A DNA stretch of 20,742 bases from Methylobacterium sp. (GTDB lineage: Bacteria; Pseudomonadota; Alphaproteobacteria; Rhizobiales; Beijerinckiaceae), in assembly GCA_021154065.1 (NCBI GenBank), contig JAJKJG010000069.1, positions 1 to 20,742 on the forward strand, in the 5' to 3' direction. Of this stretch, positions 14,966 through 20,742 are shown piece after piece (the stretch's first letter is position 1; the number at the start of each line of letters is the position of its first letter). The notes under the pieces are model-generated. The model worked only from the letters and a program-made list of their open reading frames with translations. It was not told the DNA's origin and searched no databases. The position numbers and the translations under genes are program-made.

Positions 14966-15240
14966 GCCTCTCGCCTGCGGAGCCTCTGCGAAAGGCGAGA
15001 TTCGGCGTCGCCTCGCGGCGAGTTCTTGCGCTGGGTCCCGGATCGCCTTCCACTCCCCCCGGATCAAGTCCGGGGTGCGTTGCAGGCGTCCGGGAAGGTG
15101 CAGTGAGAGACCGAGCGCCAACTCCCTCCCTGCTTTCCCGGGCGCATGCAGCGCCAAGCGGAATGCGACCCGGGACCCAGCGCAAGACTCTGCCGCGAAG
15201 CGGCGCCCCACTCATTTCGCGGAGGTCTCCGGCGGGAGGC
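14966..15240. repeat. Large near-palindromic intergenic repeat
   Basis: Two copies of one sequence face each other. The best-conserved arms are 15007-15051 and 15160-15204, 45 bases with about seven mismatches and sharing a 17-base core TTGCGCTGGGTCCCGGR. Similarity continues outward to 14966 and 15240 with small gaps, and inward to GCGTCCGGGAA (15086-15096) against TTCCCGGGCGC (15135-15145). The left half contains an extra perfect hairpin, CCCCGGA-TCAAG-TCCGGGG (15057-15075). Alphaproteobacterial genomes carry many dispersed intergenic repeats with cores of this style. This looks like an inverted pair of such a unit or a MITE-like element. Frames through it read as repeat-derived, not as a gene. 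The following 15241-15421 shows nothing recognisable. Confidence 0.7.
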
Positions 15241-15421
15241 CTTCTCGCCCGTCCGTCAAGCAGCCCACGCGGCACATCTGTTCCAGGGCGCGAATGCCGG
15301 CACGGTGTGGTGATCGCGCAAGCGTTTGGATTTCGAGGCGCTGGCTCAACGCTTGTGGTAGACAGGGCGAAGGCACACCGTCCGGATTTGATCCGTTGAC
15401 GGACAGCGGGGACAGAAACCG

Positions 15422-16128
15422 ATGATCACCCGTCGACTCGTTTGTGGATGTCTCGCCGGAGCGTTTCCGTTTGCCAACACCGTCGTTCAGGCGCAATCGC
15501 TCGAATGCGCGGTCTTCACCCCTGACGTCAGAAGGCGACAGCACCGGACGAAGCGATCTCGCGCCTCAAAGCCGGAAATGAGCGGTTCACGGCCGGCAAG
15601 TCGACCAATTGCGATCTGATGGCGCAAGTGAGGGAAACGGCTAACAACCAGTCACCTTTCGCGGCGATTGTCGGCTGCATCGATTCTCGCGTTCCGCCCG
15701 AACTGGTTTTCGATCAGCGCATCGGCGACGTTTTCTGCGCCCGCGTTGCCGGCAACTTCGTCAACACGGACATCATTGGCAGCCTCGAATATTCAACCAA
15801 GGTCGCCGGTGCCAAGGCGATCGTGATCCTGGGACATAATTTTTGCGGCGCGATCAAGAGCGCTGTCGACGATGTCAAGCTCGGCAATATCACGGCGCTG
15901 CTCCAGAACTTCCAGCCCGCGCTCGCGACGTTGAACAACAGCGATGGCCACCGGGATTCCCGTAACGACCCGCTGGTTCAAAAGGTCGCCGAGGCGAACG
16001 CCCGCCTGACGGCGGCGAGCCTGACCAAGCGCAGTCTAATTCTCAAGGAGCTCGTTGACGCCAAGCAACTTACGATCGCAGCCGCAATGCATGACATAAC
16101 CACGGGCAAGGTGACCTGGCTCTCTTAG
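15422..16128 (+). pseudogene. Beta-carbonic anhydrase with N-terminal signal, broken by a frameshift
   Basis: Two frames make one gene. From ATG 15422 the product begins MITRRLVCGCLAGAFPFANT, a Tat/Sec-like signal, and runs to about VFTPD. The protein then continues in another frame from CAGAAG at 15529 as QKATAPDEAISRLKAGNERF and on to the stop at 16128. Reading frame is lost around 15527-15528 (one base missing or two extra). The catalytic part is whole: zinc Cys and the Asp-Arg dyad in GCIDSR, and the second zinc pair in GHNFCGA. Beta-carbonic anhydrases interconvert CO2 and bicarbonate; this one would be periplasmic. ATG 15619 could give a 169-residue product lacking the N-terminal arm, but no ribosome site precedes it. 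GC is lower than in neighbours, hinting at transfer. Sequencing error is possible. Confidence 0.75.
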
Positions 16129-16350
16129 ATTCGGGGGCTCGCCCTCGGCGCGCTCGCTGCCCCTCCCTACTACCATCCGCGCCGCATCTATCGTACGGCA
16201 AAGACTCATGTCGGCGAACCAATAGGAGTTGGGGTCTCGTTGCGGGCGCCGTAGTGCCGGCCATGCCGTGCGCGCCCTGCTGCTGCCTTCTACCCTGCGG
16301 TATCGCGGCAGCCCTAACCGAGAGGTGTCCTGACCCCGTCGCCGCACACG
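16129..16350. other. Intergenic stretch without recognised content
   Basis: Between the carbonic anhydrase stop and the sRNA terminator I find no supported gene. Frames crossing it on both strands are rich in Arg, Cys and Pro and lack start signals. Base composition resembles the carbonic anhydrase patch at its left and the chromosome at its right. Confidence 0.4.
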
Positions 16351-16380
16351 AAAAAAAGCCGGGCCCGCGGGGGGCCCGGC
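16351..16380 (-). terminator. Intrinsic terminator, minus strand
   Basis: Stem GCCGGGCCC / GGGCCCGGC (nine perfect pairs, five-base loop) followed on the minus strand by seven consecutive T (A7 at 16351-16357 on the plus strand). It ends the candidate sRNA and any read-through from the LysR gene. Confidence 0.8.
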
Positions 16381-16468
16381 CAAGGCTGCGGGCTCGACCT
16401 TGGAGGAGGTCGTGCCCAGAGGGGAACGGCCGAAAACGGCTTCAACCGGGAGGCAGTGAAGCCGTCGC
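16351..16468 (-). ncRNA. Candidate sRNA with anti-Shine-Dalgarno loops (alpha-r14/suhB-like)
   Basis: Read on the minus strand, about 118 nucleotides form three hairpins in a row. The first has a perfect 9-bp stem (16465-16457 with 16444-16436) and the loop CUGCCUCCCGGU. The second (16417-16390) has a 4+6-bp stem with one U-U mismatch and the loop CCUCCA inside ACCUCCUCCA. The third is a 9-bp GC stem (16380-16358) followed by seven U, an intrinsic terminator. Unpaired CCUCC loops complementary to ribosome binding sites plus a terminator hairpin are, to my knowledge, the hallmark of the alpha-r14 (suhB RNA) family of Rhizobiales riboregulators. A possible promoter TTGCAA-N17-ATGATG lies just upstream but is weak. 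The 5' end is estimated. No protein gene overlaps it convincingly. Confidence 0.5.
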
Positions 16469-16507
16469 CTTCCGCCGCCGTCCATCATGGCGGCGGAGGG
16501 CTTTTTT
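16468..16507 (+). terminator. Intrinsic terminator, plus strand
   Basis: Stem TCCGCCGCC (16471-16479) / GGCGGCGGA (16489-16497), extended by three more pairs including one G-U, nine-base loop, then C and six T at 16502-16507. It would stop plus-strand transcription coming from the carbonic anhydrase side, after it has crossed the sRNA region in antisense. Confidence 0.75.
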
Positions 16508-16576
16508 GCAATGCAGCATGGCTCATGATTGGTATGCGGTAGGCGCATGCGGGGCGCGGCCAAGCCGGCTCGGCAT

Positions 16577-16618
16577 GCCGGCGCCGCCGGGCAGTCGGCT
16601 CACGCCGGCGCCGCCGGG
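16577..16618. repeat. Short direct repeat GCCGGCGCCGCCGGG x2
   Basis: The 15-base unit occurs at 16577-16591 and 16604-16618 (period 27) just downstream of the LysR stop. Each copy is itself partly self-complementary. Its role is unknown, possibly 3' mRNA structure for lysR. Confidence 0.5.
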
Positions 16619-16625
16619 GCCGGGC

Positions 16626-17516
16626 TCAGAAGGTCCAGCGCTGCGCCTTGGCGACGAGGAAATCCCGGAAGGCCTGGACGCGGGCGACGCTGCGCATCTC
16701 CTCGGCATAGACGAGGTAGCTGTCGAGCGAGGGCATCTCCATGTCGCGCAGCACCTGCGTCAGCTTGGCGTCGCCGTCGACGGCGTAGTCGGGCAGCACG
16801 CCGATGCCGGCGCCGGTCTCGACCGCGATCTTCAGCGCCGTGATGTTGTTGACGACGCAGTGGTAGGGGCGGGGGTCGGCGGCGTCGCGCCCGGCGGTCG
16901 AGAGCCAGTGCACGGCGAGCAGATAGGAGGGCTGGTGGCCGCCGAAGCTGACGAGGCGGTGGTTGTCGAGGTCCTCCGGCGATTTCGGCTCGCCGAAGCG
17001 CTTGACGTAGTCCTTCGAGGCGAAGGCGTGGAAATGCACCGTGAACAGCCGGCGCTGGATGAGGTCGGGCTGCGCCGGCCGGCGCAGGCGGATCGCGACG
17101 TCGGCCTCGCGCATCGCGAGATCGAGCTCCTCGTTCGTCAAGATCAGCTCGACGCGCACGTCCGGGTAGAGGTCGAGGAACTCGCCGATGCGCTGCGCGA
17201 GCCAGATCGAGCCGAGCCCGACGGTCGCCGTCACCTTGAGGTCGCCGGACGGCCGCTCGCTCGTCTCGACGAGGCGCGCCCGGGTGGTCTCGAGGCGCAT
17301 GCGCATGTCGCGGGCGGCGCGGAAGAGGAGGTCGCCCTGCTCGGTCAGGATCAGCCCGCGGGCGTGCCGGTGGAACAGCGGCGCCTTGAGCTCGCGCTCG
17401 AGCGCCGAGATCTGCCGGCTCACCGCCGACTGGCTGAGGTTGAGGTCGTCGCCGGCGCGGGTGAAGCTGCCGGCCTCCGCGACGGTGTAGAAGATCCGAA
17501 TCTTGTCCCAGTCCAC
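16626..17516 (-). CDS. LysR-family transcriptional regulator, 296 aa
   Basis: An N-terminal winged helix-turn-helix (residues 1-60; AEAGSFTRAGDDLNLSQSAV then SRQISALERELKAPLFHRH) is the LysR signature, followed by the effector-binding domain (about 92-290) with the typical ELDLAMREADVAIRL strand-turn. The family binds DNA as tetramers and responds to small ligands. It starts at GTG 17516 with only a G-rich weak ribosome site. It lies 29 bases downstream of trxB on the same strand, an arrangement I recall as common in Rhizobiales, so co-transcription is likely. That hints at a redox or thiol-related signal, but nothing in the sequence proves it. Confidence 0.93.
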   Translation of the reverse strand: MDWDKIRIFYTVAEAGSFTRAGDDLNLSQSAVSRQISALERELKAPLFHRHARGLILTEQGDLLFRAARDMRMRLETTRARLVETSERPSGDLKVTATVGLGSIWLAQRIGEFLDLYPDVRVELILTNEELDLAMREADVAIRLRRPAQPDLIQRRLFTVHFHAFASKDYVKRFGEPKSPEDLDNHRLVSFGGHQPSYLLAVHWLSTAGRDAADPRPYHCVVNNITALKIAVETGAGIGVLPDYAVDGDAKLTQVLRDMEMPSLDSYLVYAEEMRSVARVQAFRDFLVAKAQRWTF

Positions 17517-17545
17517 GGCGGCCCCCGCGCCACGCCGTCGCGGTG

Positions 17546-18508
17546 CTATTCGGCCGCCTGACGCGTCATGTCCTCAGCGGCAAGGTACCGCTCAGCTTCC
17601 AATGCTGCCATACAGCCCAATCCGGCGGCTGTCACGGCCTGGCGGTAGACGTCGTCGGCGACGTCGCCGGCCGCGAACACGCCGGGGATGTTGGTCTCGG
17701 TCGTGCCCGGCCGGGTCAGGAGGTAGCCGCCGGGCTTCATGTCGAGCTGGCCGGCGAAGAGTTCGGTCGCCGGCTTGTGGCCGATGGCGACGAAGACGCC
17801 GTCGGTGCGGATCTCGGAGAGGCCGCCGCTCTTGAGGTTGCGGAGGCGCACATGGGTGACGGAGGGCGGGGCGTCGCCGCCGAGCACCTCCTCGACGGCG
17901 CTGTCCCAGACGACCGCGATCTTCGGGTGCCGGAACAGCCGGTCCTGGAGGATGCGCTCGGCCCGGAAGGCGTCGCGGCGGTGCACGATGGTCACCTTCG
18001 CGGCGAGGTTTGCGAGATAGAGCGCCTCCTCGACGGCGGTATTGCCGCCGCCGACGACGACGACCTCCTTGCCGCGGAAGAAGAAGCCGTCGCAGGTCGC
18101 GCAGGCCGAGACGCCGAAGCCCTGGAACTTCGCCTCCGAGGGCAGGCCGAGCCACTTCGCCTGCGCGCCGGTGGCGATCACCAGCGCGTCGCAGCCATAT
18201 GTGTCGCCGCTGTCGCCGGTGAGGCGGAACGGGCGCTTCCCGAGCTCGACCTTGACGACGTGGTCGGAGACCATGCGCGTCCCGACATGCTCGGCCTGGA
18301 GGCGCATCTGCTCCATCAGCCAGGGGCCCTGGATGACGTCGGCGAAGCCCGGGTAGTTCTCGACGTCGGTCGTGATCATCAGCTGGCCGCCGGGCTGGAA
18401 GCCGGAGATCAGCATCGGCTCGAGCATCGCCCGGGCGGCGTAGATCGCCGCCGTGTAGCCGGCAGGTCCGGAGCCGACGATGATGAGCTTGGCGTGGTGG
18501 TGGGCCAT
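17546..18508 (-). CDS. trxB: Thioredoxin-disulfide reductase, 320 aa
   Basis: A low-molecular-weight NADPH- and FAD-dependent reductase that keeps cytoplasmic thioredoxin reduced. FAD-binding GSGPAG is at 12-17, the redox-active CATC at 136-139, NADPH-binding GGGNTAVEEALYL at 153-165 with HRR for NADP phosphate near 177, and the second FAD motif GVFAAGDVAD near 285. Length is standard. The start at 18508 (MAHHHAKLIIVG) was chosen because the first beta strand begins there and GGAG is upstream; a frame 22 codons longer is Pro-rich and unlikely. It follows the ELM1-family gene by 22 bases on the same strand and precedes lysR. Confidence 0.96.
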   Translation of the reverse strand: MAHHHAKLIIVGSGPAGYTAAIYAARAMLEPMLISGFQPGGQLMITTDVENYPGFADVIQGPWLMEQMRLQAEHVGTRMVSDHVVKVELGKRPFRLTGDSGDTYGCDALVIATGAQAKWLGLPSEAKFQGFGVSACATCDGFFFRGKEVVVVGGGNTAVEEALYLANLAAKVTIVHRRDAFRAERILQDRLFRHPKIAVVWDSAVEEVLGGDAPPSVTHVRLRNLKSGGLSEIRTDGVFVAIGHKPATELFAGQLDMKPGGYLLTRPGTTETNIPGVFAAGDVADDVYRQAVTAAGLGCMAALEAERYLAAEDMTRQAAE

Positions 18509-18530
18509 TTCGAGGGGCTCTCCGGGCCGA

Positions 18531-19511
18531 TCAGCCGGGTTCGGGCAGGTTAAGGGCGCGGCGATGGCGGGCAAGGCCGGTCCGCACGGCCTCGGCGATG
18601 GTCGGGGTGGAATCTAGGGGCGGGTAGGGCCCGCCTTCAAGGCGTCCGGCGAATCGGTGCACAGCTCCATGGCGCTCAAGGCCGGCAAGGAAGGCGGCGA
18701 GCTTGGGATGGCCGCCGGACGGCTCGAAGACCAGGATCGGGGCGCCGGTCGCCGCCGCCTCGCCGACCATGTTGTAGGAATCGGCCGTCACCACGATGGC
18801 GTCGGCAAGCGCGAGGAGCGCCAAATACGGGTTTTCGCCGCGCCCGTCCCACATGAAGCCGCCGCGGCCCTCGATCATGCGCGAGAGCCCCTCGCGCAGC
18901 GGCGAAGGGGTGCGCCGCGAGGCGGTCGCCATCAGCCCGACGCCGGTCGCGGCGAGCCGGGTCAGGAGGGCGAGGAACTGCGCCGCGTCCTCGGCGTCGA
19001 AGCCATAATGCTTGCTCGGCCCGCCAGCCAAAACGGCGACCCGGGGGCGGGGCAGCCCGGCGAGCCGCGGGTCGGGCGCCGCGCGCGCTGCCGCCAGGCG
19101 CGCCACCGTGAAGCGGTGCGGCGGGGTCAGGGTCGCGATGACGTTCGGCCCGCGCAGGGCGTCGTGCTCCGGCACCCAGATCAGGTCGGCCGTCCGCGCT
19201 CCGGCGACGGGATCCTTCAGGAACACCGTGAAGCTGCGCCGCCGCGATGCCCGCCTGACGTGGCGCATATAGGGCACGGCGCGGCGCCCCGAGCCGATCA
19301 CGACATCGGGGAAGGGCGGCGCGATCGGGCTGCCCGCCCGGCCGGGGGCTTCGAACGGGTCGATCGGGCCATAGGGCATCAGCCACACGATCGGCGCCCA
19401 CGGCTTCACCCGGCGAAGCTCGATCATGCCGCCGAGCGCCTCGGCGACGCCGAGGCATTGCTGCTCGTCGCCGGCCTTGCCGTCGGTCAGAACCCAGACC
19501 CGCACCGCCAT
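18531..19511 (-). CDS. ELM1-family protein (DUF1022), 326 aa
   Basis: The N-terminus VRVWVLTDGKAGDEQQCLGV and the later LAGGPSKHYGF, FMWDGRGENPYLALLALADA and IVVTADSYNMVGEAAATGAP segments match the family named after plant mitochondrial fission protein ELM1, widespread in alphaproteobacteria. The fold resembles GT-B glycosyltransferases: two Rossmann-like halves with the GEAAATGAPILVFEP region in the position of a nucleotide-sugar site. The bacterial function is not established; a role in envelope or glycan biogenesis is a reasonable guess. It is probably co-transcribed with trxB and lysR. Its promoter faces the Lrp-type gene across 113 bases. Confidence 0.88.
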   Translation of the reverse strand: MAVRVWVLTDGKAGDEQQCLGVAEALGGMIELRRVKPWAPIVWLMPYGPIDPFEAPGRAGSPIAPPFPDVVIGSGRRAVPYMRHVRRASRRRSFTVFLKDPVAGARTADLIWVPEHDALRGPNVIATLTPPHRFTVARLAAARAAPDPRLAGLPRPRVAVLAGGPSKHYGFDAEDAAQFLALLTRLAATGVGLMATASRRTPSPLREGLSRMIEGRGGFMWDGRGENPYLALLALADAIVVTADSYNMVGEAAATGAPILVFEPSGGHPKLAAFLAGLERHGAVHRFAGRLEGGPYPPLDSTPTIAEAVRTGLARHRRALNLPEPG

Positions 19512-19624
19512 GCTCTCTTTCGTGCCTCCCCTCTAGCGGAGTTTCGCTTCCGGCGCCCGCCACGCTTCTTGCTTCGCCTACCCGGCGCGCCTACCTAGCC
19601 GGCTTCGCTTTTGGAGAAATTTTC

Positions 19625-20104
19625 GTGCGCGGACGCCTCGATTCGATCGACCTCGCCATTCTGCGCGAGCTCCAGAACGACGCCAGCATCACGAATGTGG
19701 AGCTCGCGCGGCGCGTCGGTCTCTCGGCGCCGCCGTGCCTGCGCCGCGTGCGGGCGCTCGAGGAGGCCGGCTACATCAGGGGCTACCGGACGCTGCTCGA
19801 CCCGCAGATGCTCGGCTACGAGGTGGTGTTCTTCGCCATGGTCCAGCTCGCGACGCAAGGCAAGGCGGAGCTTTCCGGCTTCCAGGCGAGCGTCAAGGGC
19901 TGGCCGGCGGTGCGCGAGTGCTGGACGCTCTCCGGCGACGTCGATTTCATCCTGAAATGCGTCGCGCCGAATCTCGCCGGCTTCCAGGCGCTGGTCGGCG
20001 AGCTCACCGCATTGCCGAACGTGCGCAACGTCCGCACCGCGCTCACCCTCGACGTGGTGAAGGACGAGGCGCTGGTGCCGTTCGAGGTGCCGCCGGCGGG
20101 TTGA
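19625..20104 (+). CDS. Lrp/AsnC-family transcriptional regulator, 159 aa
   Basis: The DNA-binding helix-turn-helix (LDSIDLAILRELQNDASITN then VELARRVGLSAPPCLRRVRAL) covers residues 5-45 and the RAM ligand-binding domain residues 65-150 (GYEVVFFAMVQL; CWTLSGDVDFILKC; the G-D pair is typical). The family forms octameric feast/famine regulators responding to amino acids. It starts with GTG 19625, supported by GGAG eight bases upstream. It is divergent from the ELM1-trxB-lysR transcript, so it may regulate that promoter, as Lrp-type proteins often control adjacent divergent genes. Which amino acid it senses is not visible. Confidence 0.92.
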   Translation: MRGRLDSIDLAILRELQNDASITNVELARRVGLSAPPCLRRVRALEEAGYIRGYRTLLDPQMLGYEVVFFAMVQLATQGKAELSGFQASVKGWPAVRECWTLSGDVDFILKCVAPNLAGFQALVGELTALPNVRNVRTALTLDVVKDEALVPFEVPPAG

Positions 20105-20122
20105 GCCGGAGCCTAGATCCTT

Positions 20123-20353
20123 TCACGCCGCGATGGTGATCGTGGTCCGGGCGTGGGCGACGACCTCGATCGGGACCTCGCCATGGAAATCGAGCTGGTT
20201 GAGCTCGACCAGGTCTTCGATGAGCCCCGGGAGCTTGGCGCGCAGCGCCTCGATGGTCGGGGCCTCGGTGCGCAGGCCAGGCACGTTGCTTTCCTCGACG
20301 TACCAGACGTTGGCGTCGTCGTCGTATTTGGCCGTCACGACGATGAGGCGCAT
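20123..20353 (-). CDS. DUF1902 family protein (HicB-like fold), 76 aa
   Basis: MRLIVVTAKYDDDANVWYVE and SNVPGLRTEAPTIEALRAKL match DUF1902, a small domain related to the partial RNase H fold of HicB antitoxins. GGAG seven bases before the ATG supports the start. HicB antitoxins pair with a HicA toxin encoded next to them, but here the neighbours are the Lrp-type gene (18 bases away, convergent) and greA, so this is an orphan. There is no DNA-binding tail. It may be a former antitoxin or an independent protein; the function is unknown. Confidence 0.82.
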   Translation of the reverse strand: MRLIVVTAKYDDDANVWYVEESNVPGLRTEAPTIEALRAKLPGLIEDLVELNQLDFHGEVPIEVVAHARTTITIAA

Positions 20354-20382
20354 CGTGATCTCCGGGGCGCGCGAGCCAAGGC

Positions 20383-20403
20383 GTCTGCGGTGGTCCCGCA
20401 GAC
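20383..20403. terminator. 8-bp hairpin downstream of greA
   Basis: GTCTGCGG-TGGTC-CCGCAGAC, a perfect 8-bp stem with a five-base loop, 52 bases after the greA stop and 30 bases before the DUF1902 start in the minus-strand direction. No T-run follows, so termination would be weak or factor-dependent; a processing or stability role is equally possible. Confidence 0.35.
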
Positions 20404-20454
20404 CCGTTCCGACAAGCCTACCGTCCGGCGCCGGAGCGACAAGGTCGGCCTTCC

Positions 20455-20742
20455 TCAGCGGAAGCGCACCCCGACGATCTCGTAGGACTTGCCGCCGCCG
20501 GGGGTGTGGACCTCGACGGTGTCGCCCACGCCCTTGCCGATGAGGGCGCGGGCGATCGGCGAGGTGATCGAGACCCGGCCCGAGCGCACGTCGGCCTCGG
20601 GCTCGCCGACGATCTGATACGTCTTCTCCTCGTCGGTGTCTTCGTCGACGAGCTTCACGGTGGCGCCGAACTTCACCCGGTTGCCGGACAGCTTCGAGAC
20701 GTCGATGACCTCCGCCCGCGAGATCAAGCTCTCAAGCTCGAG
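20455..20742 (-). CDS. greA: Transcription elongation factor GreA, C-terminal part (cut by window edge)
   Basis: Only the last 95 residues are in the window; the frame is open to the edge and continues beyond it (about 60 residues are missing compared with the usual 157 or so). The visible part is the end of the N-terminal coiled coil (ISRAEVID) and the FKBP-like C-terminal domain that binds RNA polymerase ([47 protein letters not shown] at the end). GreA stimulates transcript cleavage in backtracked polymerase. A TTG at 20727 could be mistaken for a start, but it is an internal Leu codon. Linkage of greA with lrp and trxB is, as I recall, conserved in Rhizobiales. Confidence 0.95.
   Translation of the reverse strand, partial: LELESLISRAEVIDVSKLSGNRVKFGATVKLVDEDTDEEKTYQIVGEPEADVRSGRVSITSPIARALIGKGVGDTVEVHTPGGGKSYEIVGVRFR

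Noticed and set aside
14886..15275. Minus-strand frame of 129 codons through the palindromic element
   Set aside because: It translates the inverted repeat itself, so it reflects repeat sequence and not an independent gene.
15619..16128. A 169-aa carbonic anhydrase starting at ATG 15619 as the native gene
   Set aside because: No ribosome site, and clear homologous-looking coding sequence continues upstream in frame to about 15529 and then in another frame to a signal peptide, so a frameshifted longer gene explains it better.
16358..16507. The same RNA on the plus strand, with GGAGG loops, as a CsrA/RsmA-type sponge
   Set aside because: Only the plus-strand 3' terminator supports it; CsrA-sponge RNAs are not typical of this bacterial group, and the minus-strand reading fits a known alphaproteobacterial architecture better.

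Overview
The window is a 20.7-kb stretch of high-GC chromosome from an alphaproteobacterium, most probably of the order Hyphomicrobiales (Rhizobiales). The indications are a Ros/MucR-family regulator, a chimeric malic enzyme with a phosphotransacetylase-like tail, an ELM1-family protein beside trxB and an lrp-type regulator, the trailing greA, and two sites resembling the CtrA cell-cycle box. There are no rRNA or tRNA genes, no CRISPR array and no complete insertion sequence. Gene density is high, and both strands are used in short blocks.

Left part (1-6400): many small or poorly characterised genes. They are a 65-aa hypothetical, a 182-aa helical hypothetical, a ParA plus ribbon-helix-helix pair of the type Ib partition kind, a divergent SET-domain methyltransferase gene, an exported PsiF-repeat protein, a MucR-like regulator lacking part of its zinc site, a free-standing ParB-N-terminal-like protein, a PurD-like ATP-grasp enzyme, a 169-aa hypothetical, and very small genes for a secreted protein and membrane peptides. 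The parA/SET divergent region carries a perfect TTAA-N7-TTAA box and two inverted repeats that may be operators.

Middle (6490-14770): the 762-aa malic enzyme, then a small antibiotic-biosynthesis-monooxygenase-fold protein coupled to a methyltransferase. Next are a hexapeptide acetyltransferase, a membrane acyltransferase and a family-2 glycosyltransferase, which look like a small surface-glycan modification set. The glycosyltransferase seems to lack any usual start codon and probably begins at CTG in a 4-base overlap. A secreted cysteine-containing protein and aspS complete the block; aspS, the secreted protein, the glycosyltransferase and the acyltransferase form a tight minus-strand operon.

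Right-centre (14770-16625): an accessory-looking patch. It holds a short direct repeat, a near-palindromic element of about 275 bp, a lower-GC periplasmic-type beta-carbonic anhydrase gene broken by a frameshift, and a compact minus-strand candidate sRNA. The sRNA has three hairpins: two expose CCUCC-type anti-Shine-Dalgarno loops and the third is an intrinsic terminator.

Right end (16626-20742): conserved backbone with a LysR regulator, trxB, an ELM1-family protein, a divergent Lrp/AsnC regulator, an orphan DUF1902 protein and the 3' part of greA.

I do not see a clearly new multi-gene system. The best leads are the anti-SD sRNA candidate, the CtrA-box/SET/parA region, the zinc-site-deficient MucR, the CTG start, the near-palindromic repeat and the very small membrane peptides.
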